A stretch of DNA of 6,021 bases. Source: CAZDOD01 sp964506935. GTDB taxonomy: Bacteria; Desulfobacterota; Zymogenia; Zymogenales; Zymogenaceae. Below the pieces are notes generated by a model. That model was not told the origin of the DNA. It made no database searches and saw only the letters and a program-made list of their open reading frames with translations. Positions 1 through 6,021 of this stretch are shown one piece after another. A program made the position numbers and the translations under genes. Location: contig CAZDOD010000171.1 in NCBI GenBank assembly GCA_964506935.1, forward strand, positions 1-6,021. Reading direction: 5' to 3'. The stretch's first letter is position 1; each line of letters starts with the position of its first letter.

Positions 1-471
1 GAGGGAAACTATAAGCAGATAGGGGCCGCGGCGCTCGCATACGGGCACACCGTAATAGCCTCCACTCCGATAGACATCAACCTCGCAAAACAGCTGAATA
101 TCCTCCTCGAAAACCTCGGTGTCCCACTCGACAGGATACTCATCGATCCCACGGTTGGAGGTTTGGGTTACGGCTTCGAATACACCTATTCCGTAATGGA
201 GCGGCTGAGGATGGCCGCCCTCACCCAGCAGGATGAGAAGCTTCAGATCCCCATGATCTGCCATGTGGCAAGGGAGGTATGGAAAGTCAAAGAGGCCAAG
301 ATCTCAAATAAGGAGGCACCGGAGCTTGGCGACCCGGAAAAGAGGGGAATCATGCTCGAGGCGATGACGGCTCAGGGTCTCCTCCTCGCCGGCGCCGATA
401 TCGTTATCCTGAGACACCCCGAATCGGCAAAACTCGTCAGGGATTTCATTGGAGAGTTGTCAAAGAGCTGA
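1..471 (+). CDS. acsD: Corrinoid iron-sulfur protein small subunit / CODH-ACS subunit delta (5' end missing)
   Basis: The reading frame is open from base 1 and stops with TGA at 469-471, giving the last 156 residues. Bacterial AcsD proteins are a little over 300 residues, so about the N-terminal half lies upstream. The fragment matches the C-terminal part of the AcsD/CdhD TIM barrel: an ASTPIDINLAKQLN strand-helix near residues 20-33, the signature DPTVGGLGYGFEYTYSVMER at 49-68, a QDEKLQIP motif, EVWKVKEAK, GDPEKRGIMLEA, and the terminal LLLAGADIVILRHPESAKL helix-strand. In the family this subunit pairs with the large AcsC/CdhE subunit. The heterodimer holds a cobamide that accepts methyl from methyltetrahydrofolate and gives it to the A-cluster of AcsB. 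Co-location with cooS and acsB supports that role. The internal TTG at 163 is not a start, because the conserved sequence continues upstream of it. Family assignment is from recalled motifs and was not checked by search. Confidence 0.93.
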   Translation, partial: EGNYKQIGAAALAYGHTVIASTPIDINLAKQLNILLENLGVPLDRILIDPTVGGLGYGFEYTYSVMERLRMAALTQQDEKLQIPMICHVAREVWKVKEAKISNKEAPELGDPEKRGIMLEAMTAQGLLLAGADIVILRHPESAKLVRDFIGELSKS

Positions 472-484
472 TGGTGTTTTCAAA

Positions 485-510
485 AAGTCCCGGTTTATAT
501 CCGGAGACTT
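485..510 (+). other. Imperfect intergenic hairpin between acsD and the ferredoxin gene
   Basis: Two arms pair here: AAGTC (485-489) with GACTT (506-510) and CCGG (490-493) with CCGG (501-504). A single bulged A sits at 505 and the loop is the 7-nt TTTATAT. That is nine base pairs. No uninterrupted T run follows (CTTATGATTTATAT), so it is a poor match to an intrinsic terminator. It could be a partial attenuator or an mRNA-stabilising/processing hairpin that protects the upstream acsD message. The pairing is seen directly; the function is inferred. Confidence 0.4.
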
Positions 511-531
511 CTTATGATTTATATCGATTCA

Positions 532-537
532 AGGAGG
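532..537 (+). promoter_or_regulatory. Ribosome-binding site that fixes a GTG start
   Basis: A consensus AGGAGG lies only 4 nt before GTG at 542. No ATG with a Shine-Dalgarno site lies nearby in that frame. The GTG gives an N-terminus (MKGTIYVDYEKC) that places the first cysteine at residue 12, as is usual for CooF/HycB-type ferredoxins. The short spacing and the GTG codon together suggest moderate rather than maximal translation. Confidence 0.8.
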
Positions 538-541
538 GAAC

Positions 542-1036
542 GTGAAGGGTACAATCTATGTAGATTACGAGAAGTGTGTGGCATGCGGGAGGTGTGAGCT
601 GGCATGCGCCGTCGAGCATTCCCGCACGAAGGAGATCGTCGAGGCGATGGGCGAGCTGATGCCCCCCCAGCCGAGGATCCGCATAGAATCATCTAACGGA
701 TTTTCCACCCCCCTGTTTTGTTACCACTGCGAAAATCCCCAGTGTATAGATGTGTGTCCGTCGGGTGCAATAAGTAAATTGGAGACCGGCCAGGTTATCT
801 TGGACGAAGGGCTTTGTGTCGGATGCGGCGCATGTCAGTTAGCCTGTCACTTGGGAGTGCCGGAAAGGAGGAGAGACGGGCGGGCCATGATCAAATGCGA
901 CCTATGTATATCGCGGCTCGAACATGCGATGAAACCGGCGTGCGTCTCGGCGTGCCACACGGGCTCTTTGACCTTTGAGTTCGACGACAAGAAAAAGACC
1001 AAAGATGCGATCATCGTCTTCAAAAAGGCCGTATAA
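542..1036 (+). CDS. Four-cluster (4x[4Fe-4S]) ferredoxin-like electron-transfer protein, CooF/HycB type
   Basis: This 164-residue protein has sixteen cysteines in four groups: C12/15/18/22, C60/63/68/72, C92/95/98/102 and C119/122/134/138. The motifs are CxxCxxCxxxC, CxxCxxxxCxxxC, CxxCxxCxxxC and CxxC-x11-CxxxC. This is the layout of the DmsB/HycB/CooF polyferredoxin family, in which the cysteines are shared between clusters in a pseudo-twofold fold holding four [4Fe-4S] centres. There is no signal peptide or membrane segment, so it should be cytoplasmic. In the CooF group the protein ferries electrons between a Ni-Fe CODH and a redox partner. Position two genes before cooS, in the same direction, supports that job. 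A subunit of a formate dehydrogenase or hydrogenase is the main alternative, but no such catalytic gene is present. The GTG start is chosen from the upstream AGGAGG. A run of seven C at 662-668 does not disturb the frame. I withhold the symbol cooF because orthology cannot be shown by eye. Confidence 0.9.
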   Translation: MKGTIYVDYEKCVACGRCELACAVEHSRTKEIVEAMGELMPPQPRIRIESSNGFSTPLFCYHCENPQCIDVCPSGAISKLETGQVILDEGLCVGCGACQLACHLGVPERRRDGRAMIKCDLCISRLEHAMKPACVSACHTGSLTFEFDDKKKTKDAIIVFKKAV

Positions 1037-1059
1037 AAGCCACACGTATCGTAAAAGGC

Positions 1060-1080
1060 AAGGTGATTTTCATTCACTTT
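1060..1080 (+). other. Small intergenic hairpin before the NuoG-like gene
   Basis: AAGGTGA (1060-1066) pairs with TCACTTT (1074-1080) around a 7-nt TTTTCAT loop. The stem is seven pairs, one of them G-U, and its 3' arm runs into TTTT at 1078-1081. It is A/T-rich and weak, so efficient termination is unlikely. The surrounding 81-nt gap is the longest in the operon and holds no other clear feature. The hairpin is seen directly; any attenuating or processing role is a guess. Confidence 0.3.
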
Positions 1081-1107
1081 TGTACAGATATTTCTAAATG
1101 TAAAAAA

Positions 1108-1113
1108 GGGTGA
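1108..1113 (+). promoter_or_regulatory. Ribosome-binding site of the NuoG-like gene (atypical register)
   Basis: GGGTGA ends 4 nt before ATG 1118. Its GGTGA part pairs with the UCACC of the 16S rRNA 3' end, a shifted version of the usual AGGAGG contact. It is weaker than the sites of the neighbouring genes. The ATG after it gives a complete ferredoxin-fold N-terminus, which supports this start. Confidence 0.55.
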
Positions 1114-1117
1114 ATAA

Positions 1118-1867
1118 ATGATTGAAGTAAATATCGATGGAAAGAAAATAAAGGTCGAGGAGGGCTCCACGATCCTCTCCGCCGCTGAGGCCCTCGGGAT
1201 AAAGATTCCAACGTTATGTGCACACTCGGCCGTAAGGCCTATGAAGGCATGCCGGGTATGCAGCGTCGAAGTCATCAGGGGAGACAAGACAAACTTACTT
1301 ACGGCGTGTAACTTCAAGATTAAGGAACCGCTTTCGATAAAAACGAAATCGGATGAGGCGCTCGGGAGGAGAAAAGAGGTAGTCTCCGAATTTCTTAAAT
1401 CGGCTCCGGGTTCGGAGCTTATAGTCGAGATGGCCGAAGATCTGGGGATTGAGGCGAAGGTTAAGGGTGGCGGGGAGAAATGTATAAGATGTGGGCTCTG
1501 CGTCAGGGCCTGCAAGGAGCTGATAGGCAAAGAGGCTCTGACCTATGAAAAGGACCAAACCGGAACTCCTTACCAGACGGTCAACGACAACTGTATCGGT
1601 TGTGGAACCTGCGCCATAATTTGCCCGACAGGGGCCATCACTGTCGAAGACAAAAAAGACACGAGGGTTTTCCCACAGGGAAAAAAGACCTTCAAGCTCG
1701 TAAGATGCAAGGTATGCGGGGAGGTAATTACCACAGAGGATCACCTGAGTTATCTCAAGGAAAAGAAAAACCTCCCCGATGGTATATATGAGGAATGTAC
1801 GCAGTGCAAGCGGGCTTCATATGCGAAAAAGGTGGCTTCGGGCCAGTCCGTTGCACTGTCGATCTAG
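1118..1867 (+). CDS. NuoG/HoxU-like iron-sulfur protein: [2Fe-2S] plus two [4Fe-4S], with a C-terminal four-cysteine module
   Basis: The protein is 249 residues. Residues 1-75 are a plant-type ferredoxin fold with C34, C45, C48 and C64 (C-x10-C-x2-C-x15-C) for a [2Fe-2S] cluster, as in the N-terminus of NuoG, HoxU and Fe-only hydrogenases. Residues 122-172 hold two CxxCxxCxxxC motifs (C122/125/128/132 and C159/162/165/169, the latter followed by PTGAI) for two [4Fe-4S] clusters. There is no His or Cys between residues 65 and 121, so the His-Cys3 cluster that NuoG and HoxU carry there is missing. The tail has C197xxC200 and C227xxC230, which could bind Zn or Fe; I do not recognise this module. 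The protein is probably cytoplasmic and passes electrons between a flavin/NAD(P)H-type partner, not seen here, and the polyferredoxin or CODH. It sits 81 nt after the ferredoxin gene and 41 nt before cooS. AcsV, which also starts with a [2Fe-2S] domain, is excluded by the short length and lack of its large activator domain. The fold assignment is firm; the partner is inferred. Confidence 0.85.
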   Translation: MIEVNIDGKKIKVEEGSTILSAAEALGIKIPTLCAHSAVRPMKACRVCSVEVIRGDKTNLLTACNFKIKEPLSIKTKSDEALGRRKEVVSEFLKSAPGSELIVEMAEDLGIEAKVKGGGEKCIRCGLCVRACKELIGKEALTYEKDQTGTPYQTVNDNCIGCGTCAIICPTGAITVEDKKDTRVFPQGKKTFKLVRCKVCGEVITTEDHLSYLKEKKNLPDGIYEECTQCKRASYAKKVASGQSVALSI

Positions 1868-1897
1868 ACAGAAAACCAAAGTAATAAAAACTCTAAT

Positions 1898-1901
1898 GGA
1901 G
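1898..1901 (+). promoter_or_regulatory. Ribosome-binding site of cooS
   Basis: GGAG, within ATGGAGAT, lies 7 nt before ATG 1909. It supports this start, which also makes the D- and B-cluster cysteines fall at the same residue numbers (39, 47, 48, 51, 56, 70) as in the characterised Carboxydothermus enzyme CODH-II. Confidence 0.7.
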
Positions 1902-1908
1902 ATAAAAC

Positions 1909-3855
1909 ATGAGTACAGATAAAAAACGGGGCATAGACAAGACCGTAGGCCCCCTGGTCAAGAAGGCCAAAGACGACAATGTAGATCTTTGCTGGGACAG
2001 GCTTGACTCCCAGGACCCCCAGTGCGGATACGGGACACTCGGGTTGTGCTGCAGGCACTGCTACATGGGCCCGTGTCAGATCAATCCCTTTGGTGATCCA
2101 CCCCAGGCGGGCGTCTGTGGTGCCACTGCCAATACAATAGCCGCAAGGCACCTCCTCCGAGGGATAGCGGCGGGGGCCGCCGCCCACTCCGACCACGGGA
2201 GGGGGGTGGTTGAGGCATTTATCGCCACCGCAAAGGGGGAGCTCGAAGGTTTCGAGATAAAGGATGAGCAAAAACTCTATCAGCTTGCAATTGATCTGGG
2301 TGTCTCCCTCGAAGAAAAGGACACGAACCAGATCGCCCTCGAGGTGGGCGATATTTTGGAGCATGAGTTCGGAAGGCAGAGCGGCGAGCTATTGATGATA
2401 AAGAGGGCGCCACTGAAGAGGCAGGAGATATGGAGGGAGCAGGGGGTGATTCCGAGGGGCGTCGACAGGGAGATAGTCGAGTGCATGCACAGGACTCACA
2501 TAGGTGTCGACCAGGATTACCTCAACCTCATGAAACAGGCGACGAGGACCGCCCTCGGCGACGGATGGGGGGGATCGATGATAGCCACAGAGCTTCAGGA
2601 TATCCTCTTCGGCACACCCGTCCCGATCCTCGGTGCGGTGAACCTCGGCATTCTAGAAGAGGACAAGGTGAATCTAATCGTCCACGGACACGAACCGATT
2701 CTGTCCGAGATGATCGTTGTAGCATCGCGCGATCCCGAGATATTGGCCCTTGCCAAAGAAAAGGGGGCCAAGGGGATTAATATAGGGGGGATATGCTGTA
2801 CCGCAAACGAGCTCCTCATGAGGCACGGCATCCCCATCGCCGGCAACTTCCTCCAGCAGGAGCTCGCGGTAGTCTCGGGGGCCGTCGACGCCATGATAGT
2901 TGACGTCCAATGTATATTTCAGGCCCTTGTCAGTGTGGCCGACTGCTACCACACAGAATTGATCACAACAAATCCCAAGGCCAAGTTTGAAGGGGCGAGA
3001 CACATAGAGTTCGATGAGCATAATCCCGTGAAATCGGCAAAAGAGATACTGAGGGTCGCTGTTGAGAACTTCCCGAACAGGAAGAAAGATACGGCCATAC
3101 CGAAGGATGTCAAATCCGATATGGTAGTCGGGTTTTCCCACGAGACGATAAATTATCTCTTGGGCGGCGTCTTCAGGGGATCATACAGGCCGCTAAACGA
3201 CAATATAATAAACGGCCGTATCCGCGGGATAGCCGGCGTCGTGGGCTGTAACAACGCCAAGGTGACTCTCGATGAGGCCCACGTTGCGATGGTCAAGGAG
3301 CTTATCAAGAACGATGTTATCGTCCTCCAGACCGGATGCTCCGCCATCGCCTGTGCAAAAGAAGGTCTCATGGTTCCGGAGGCGGCTGCAAAATACGCCG
3401 GTTCAGGTCTTGCCGAGGTGTGCGAGACAGTGGGTATCCCGCCGGTGCTCCACATGGGCTCCTGCGTAGATAACTCAAGGATACTGATGGCCGCCACAGC
3501 GGTCGTAAAGGAGGGTGGCCTCGGTGACGATATATCCGACCTCCCGGCAGCGGGCGCCGCACCGGAGTGGATGAGCGAAAAAGCCCTTTCGATCGGTCAA
3601 TATTTCGTTGCTTCGGGGGTCTATACGGTATTCGGTGTAACATGGCCGACACTCGGAGCCAAGGAGTTGACGGAATATCTCTTTGATGGAATAGAAAAGG
3701 ATTTCGGAGGTAAATGGGCCTATGAGAGAGACCCAATAGAGGCGGCAAAACTGATGATTGCCCATATCGACAAAAAGAGGAAGGAACTCGGCATAGACAA
3801 GGCGAGGGAGCGTGTCCTGTTCGATATGGAAAAGCGCCGCGAGATGGGTCTATAA
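1909..3855 (+). CDS. cooS: Anaerobic Ni-Fe carbon monoxide dehydrogenase catalytic subunit (CooS/AcsA)
   Basis: This 648-residue enzyme interconverts CO2 and CO. As the CODH of a CODH/ACS complex, it supplies CO to AcsB through an internal tunnel. The D-cluster ligands are C39 and C47; their x7 spacing is the long form associated with a [4Fe-4S] cluster bridging the homodimer. The B-cluster ligands are C48, C51, C56 and C70. The C-cluster (Ni-Fe-S) ligands are H261 (in HGHEP), C297 in the GICCTANE motif (C296 is adjacent), C335 (DVQCIFQ), C447 (VGCNNAK), C477 (QTGCSAIAC) and C519 (MGSCVDNSR). The active-site lysine is K558 in EWMSEKA. H93 and H96 of the proton-relay helix are kept, but the positions equivalent to H99 and H102 of CODH-II are G99 and E102. 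Length is normal for the family (about 640-675 residues). acsB follows after 52 nt, so acsA is an equally valid name. No CooC maturation ATPase is visible. The enzyme is predicted to be active and cytoplasmic. Confidence 0.97.
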   Translation: MSTDKKRGIDKTVGPLVKKAKDDNVDLCWDRLDSQDPQCGYGTLGLCCRHCYMGPCQINPFGDPPQAGVCGATANTIAARHLLRGIAAGAAAHSDHGRGVVEAFIATAKGELEGFEIKDEQKLYQLAIDLGVSLEEKDTNQIALEVGDILEHEFGRQSGELLMIKRAPLKRQEIWREQGVIPRGVDREIVECMHRTHIGVDQDYLNLMKQATRTALGDGWGGSMIATELQDILFGTPVPILGAVNLGILEEDKVNLIVHGHEPILSEMIVVASRDPEILALAKEKGAKGINIGGICCTANELLMRHGIPIAGNFLQQELAVVSGAVDAMIVDVQCIFQALVSVADCYHTELITTNPKAKFEGARHIEFDEHNPVKSAKEILRVAVENFPNRKKDTAIPKDVKSDMVVGFSHETINYLLGGVFRGSYRPLNDNIINGRIRGIAGVVGCNNAKVTLDEAHVAMVKELIKNDVIVLQTGCSAIACAKEGLMVPEAAAKYAGSGLAEVCETVGIPPVLHMGSCVDNSRILMAATAVVKEGGLGDDISDLPAAGAAPEWMSEKALSIGQYFVASGVYTVFGVTWPTLGAKELTEYLFDGIEKDFGGKWAYERDPIEAAKLMIAHIDKKRKELGIDKARERVLFDMEKRREMGL

Positions 3856-3894
3856 AGGACCTTCACCCTTTGAAATGTTAATAGAAAAGAAAAA

Positions 3895-3900
3895 AAGGAG
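3895..3900 (+). promoter_or_regulatory. Ribosome-binding site of acsB
   Basis: AAGGAG at the end of an A-rich tract lies 7 nt before ATG 3908. It is a near-consensus site at near-ideal spacing and supports this start. With it, the A-cluster cysteines are offset by a constant +8 from Moorella AcsB numbering. Confidence 0.75.
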
Positions 3901-3907
3901 TAGATAA

Positions 3908-6021
3908 ATGTCGAAGATTATTGCTTCTGCAGGAATCAGGGGAGCACACAAGATAGTCGAGAGGGTCGAGAAGAAGTACGAAGAGGCCTTAAATAAGTGG
4001 GGTCCCGATAAAGAAGTTGCCTTCCCGAACACGGGGTATTTCCTCCCGATAATATACGGTATCCTCGGGATTCCCGTCGCCAAGATTGGAGATATGAAGC
4101 CCGTCCTCGACAGGGCAAGGTCTCTTCTCCCACCTTTCGTAAAAGAGACATCCAACCTTCCCTATTTGGGACCCGCCCTCGATGCAGGCATGGCAACCTT
4201 TTTCGCCGAGGAATGCGAGGAGGCAATCAGATATCTCGAAGAGCCGGATTTCTACCTCGCCCAACAGGAGGAGGTCACCGATAGCAAGATCTGGCTCGGT
4301 GCCGCCGACGACGTCATCATGAGGAAGCGTGGTGTCGAGTTCGTCGATGGAACGGCTCCGGGTTTTGCCGCCATCCTCGGACGCGCCCCCACGAGCAAGA
4401 TAGCCGCAAAAATAGCCCAGGAGCTTCAGGAGAAAAACCTCTACGTATTTATATCAACCGGCCTCAATGGGGAGAAGGGCTTCGCCGACCAGTTGGTTGA
4501 GGAGGATATCCAGATCGGTTGGAACACGAGGCTTGTGTCTTTCGGCCCTACGACCTCGTCTGTGGTATTCTCGATCGGCTTCGCAACGAGGGCCGCCATG
4601 TCCTTCGGCGGTATCTCGCCGGGAGATTTCAGGAAGATCCTCATCTACAACAAGGATCTCATCTTCGCCTTTGTGCTCCCGTTCGGATATGTAAATGAGG
4701 AATGGTATGCCAACGCCCTGGGTGCCGTCAACTACGGATTCCCGATCATCGCAGACACCCCGATACCGGAGGTACTCCCCACGGGCGTTTGTACCTATGA
4801 GCACGTCGTCTCCAACATCCCCTATGATGAGATGGTCTCGAAGGCCATCGAGGTCAGGGGACTCAAGGTCACGGTATCGGAGATGCCGATCCCTGTATCA
4901 TACAGTCCCGCCTACGAGGGGGAGCGTGTAAGAAAAGAAGACCTATATCTAGAGGTCGGTGGATCAAAAAGCATGGCCGTGGAATGGACGACCTCCAAAG
5001 AGATGGATGAGGTCACGGACGGCTCTATAGAAGTAATAGGGCCCGATATAGACAAGGTAAAAGAGGGTTCCACCCTGCCCCTCGCCTTTGTGGTCGAGGT
5101 TGCCGGGAGGAACATGCAGGATGACTTCGAGCCGATCCTGGAACGCCAGATCCACCACCTGATCAACTACGCCCAGGGTGTCATGCATATAGGTCAGAGG
5201 AATATTGCCTGGCTGAGATTTTCGAAGCAGTCGGTCGATAAGGGCTTCAGGCTCCATCACCTCGGATCTATAATACACGCCAAATACCACGAGGATTTCG
5301 GAAACATCCTAGATAAGGTTCAGGTAAAAATCTATACCGAAGAAAATAAGGTAAAAGAGTTACATGATAAGGCGATATCGGTCTACAACGAGAGGGACTC
5401 CCGCGTAGAGGGTATGACCGATGAAGAGACCGATCCCTTCTACTCCTGCACCCTGTGTCAGTCCTTCGCCCCAAATCACGTATGTGTCGTCACGCCGGAG
5501 CGTCCGGGCCTCTGCGGAGCCTACAGCTGGCTCGACTGCAAGGCATCATTTGAGATAAACCCAACAGGACCGAACCAGCCGGTAACAAAGGGGAGGGTCA
5601 TCGATGCGGTCTATGGCCAGTGGGAAGGGGTTAACGATTTCGTCTCCAAGGCCTCACGTGGAAACGTCACGGAATACGACGCCTACAGCCTAATGCGCAC
5701 GCCGATGACCTCCTGCGGCTGTTTTGAGTGCATAGCGTCAATATTGCCATTGACGAACGGCGTCATGACGGTCGACCGCGACTACTCAGGGGGGACCCCG
5801 TGCGGTATGAAATTCACGACCCTTGCAGGTATGGTCGGTGGAGGAAACGTGACTCCTGGCTTCGTCGGCCACAGCAAATACTACATCACGAGCAAGAAAT
5901 TCATCAAGGCCGACGGAGGTCTCAAGAGGCTTGTGTGGATGCCGAGCCACTTAAAAGAAGAGATCATGGATCGTCTCAAGTTAAGGGCGGAAGAGGAAGG
6001 CATGCCCGATCTAATCGAAAA
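3908..6021 (+). CDS. acsB: Acetyl-CoA synthase (CODH/ACS alpha/beta-type subunit), 3' end outside window
   Basis: The frame runs open from ATG 3908 to the window edge (704 codons). Moorella AcsB is 729 residues, so about 25 residues are missing. The enzyme condenses the corrinoid-bound methyl group, CO from CODH and CoA into acetyl-CoA, or reverses this. The N-terminal domain (about residues 1-320), which docks on CODH, is present; archaeal CdhC lacks it, so this is the bacterial form. The middle domain includes IEVIGPDID (from 374) and GQRNIAWLR (from 429). The A-cluster domain has C514, C517, C526 and C536 (C-x2-C-x8-C-x9-C) for the [4Fe-4S], and C603-G-C605 in the MTSCGCFEC motif for the distal Ni, with C517 as the bridging ligand. 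These match Moorella 506, 509, 518, 528, 595 and 597. F520 matches the pocket residue F512. Two extra cysteines flank the site, C544 (WLDC) and C608 (CFEC), where Moorella has alanine. It lies 52 nt after cooS and is probably co-transcribed. Confidence 0.97.
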   Translation, partial: MSKIIASAGIRGAHKIVERVEKKYEEALNKWGPDKEVAFPNTGYFLPIIYGILGIPVAKIGDMKPVLDRARSLLPPFVKETSNLPYLGPALDAGMATFFAEECEEAIRYLEEPDFYLAQQEEVTDSKIWLGAADDVIMRKRGVEFVDGTAPGFAAILGRAPTSKIAAKIAQELQEKNLYVFISTGLNGEKGFADQLVEEDIQIGWNTRLVSFGPTTSSVVFSIGFATRAAMSFGGISPGDFRKILIYNKDLIFAFVLPFGYVNEEWYANALGAVNYGFPIIADTPIPEVLPTGVCTYEHVVSNIPYDEMVSKAIEVRGLKVTVSEMPIPVSYSPAYEGERVRKEDLYLEVGGSKSMAVEWTTSKEMDEVTDGSIEVIGPDIDKVKEGSTLPLAFVVEVAGRNMQDDFEPILERQIHHLINYAQGVMHIGQRNIAWLRFSKQSVDKGFRLHHLGSIIHAKYHEDFGNILDKVQVKIYTEENKVKELHDKAISVYNERDSRVEGMTDEETDPFYSCTLCQSFAPNHVCVVTPERPGLCGAYSWLDCKASFEINPTGPNQPVTKGRVIDAVYGQWEGVNDFVSKASRGNVTEYDAYSLMRTPMTSCGCFECIASILPLTNGVMTVDRDYSGGTPCGMKFTTLAGMVGGGNVTPGFVGHSKYYITSKKFIKADGGLKRLVWMPSHLKEEIMDRLKLRAEEEGMPDLIE

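Noticed and set aside
1073..1117. Possible internal promoter in the A/T-rich gap before the NuoG-like gene.
   Set aside because: No pair of -35/-10 hexamers with acceptable spacing stands out from the A/T background.
847..1530. A 227-codon open frame on the minus strand spanning the ferredoxin/NuoG-like gene junction, and a 166-codon minus-strand frame at 1864-2364.
   Set aside because: Both lie antisense to genes with dense, well-spaced cysteine motifs, their translations show no recognisable domain, and they fit the stop-poor antisense frames expected from this codon usage.
1118..1867. AcsV-type corrinoid protein activator, which also begins with a [2Fe-2S] domain and lives in CODH/ACS operons.
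   Set aside because: AcsV is much longer, with a large ATP-binding activator domain. This protein is 249 residues and carries two [4Fe-4S] motifs instead.
2567..2573. G7 run in cooS (also G6 at 2785-2790 and C7 at 662-668 in the ferredoxin gene) as possible phase-variable or frameshift sites.
   Set aside because: All three lie inside intact frames with conserved motifs on both sides. Nothing shows a broken or alternative frame, and runs of this length occur by chance in glycine- and proline-coding stretches.
3854..3871. Possible terminator after cooS (AAAGG ... CCTTT).
   Set aside because: It is only five pairs with an 8-nt loop and no T tract after it. acsB follows closely with a strong ribosome-binding site, so read-through is expected.
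4454..4804. Several 60-120 codon frames overlapping acsB on both strands (for example 4454-4804 minus, 4467-4694 plus).
   Set aside because: They are out-of-frame shadows of acsB, rich in Arg/Ser low-complexity translation, with no ribosome-binding site or domain.

Overview
The window is a single co-directional (+ strand) block of five genes for the carbonyl branch of the Wood-Ljungdahl (reductive acetyl-CoA) pathway. It covers part of a CO dehydrogenase/acetyl-CoA synthase (CODH/ACS) operon from a strictly anaerobic organism. The acetyl-CoA synthase has the long bacterial architecture with an N-terminal domain, and the CODH is a CooS/AcsA-type enzyme rather than an archaeal CdhA, so the host is most likely a bacterium. 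AGG (Arg) and ATA (Ile) codons are frequent and GC content is moderate. An anaerobe such as a member of the Desulfobacterota or a related acetogenic/sulfate-reducing lineage would fit, but the sequence alone does not settle the taxon or the direction in which the pathway runs.

Layout: (1) 1-471 is the 3' half of the small (delta) subunit of the corrinoid iron-sulfur protein, AcsD/CdhD. (2) 542-1036 is a four-cluster, 16-cysteine ferredoxin-like protein of the CooF/HycB/DmsB type. (3) 1118-1867 is a NuoG/HoxU-like iron-sulfur protein with one [2Fe-2S] and two [4Fe-4S] motifs plus an unexplained C-terminal CxxC...CxxC module. (4) 1909-3855 is the Ni-Fe CO dehydrogenase catalytic subunit, with every expected B-, C- and D-cluster ligand present. 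(5) 3908 to the window edge is acetyl-CoA synthase AcsB with an intact A-cluster signature, cut about 25 residues before its expected end.

How they work together: AcsD, with its large subunit outside the window, carries the cobalt-bound methyl group. CooS reduces CO2 to CO at its C-cluster. AcsB joins methyl, CO and CoA at its Ni-Ni-[4Fe-4S] A-cluster. The two iron-sulfur proteins between AcsD and CooS are probably the electron wiring that feeds or drains the CODH. Gaps between genes are 41-81 nt, each containing a recognisable ribosome-binding site. The two largest gaps also contain small hairpins that might tune expression within the operon.

Nothing in the window looks like a mobile element, CRISPR array, RNA gene or broken gene. 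The most interesting parts are the electron-transfer pair, especially the NuoG-like subunit that lacks the His-Cys3 cluster and has a four-cysteine tail, and the altered proton-relay histidines in CooS.
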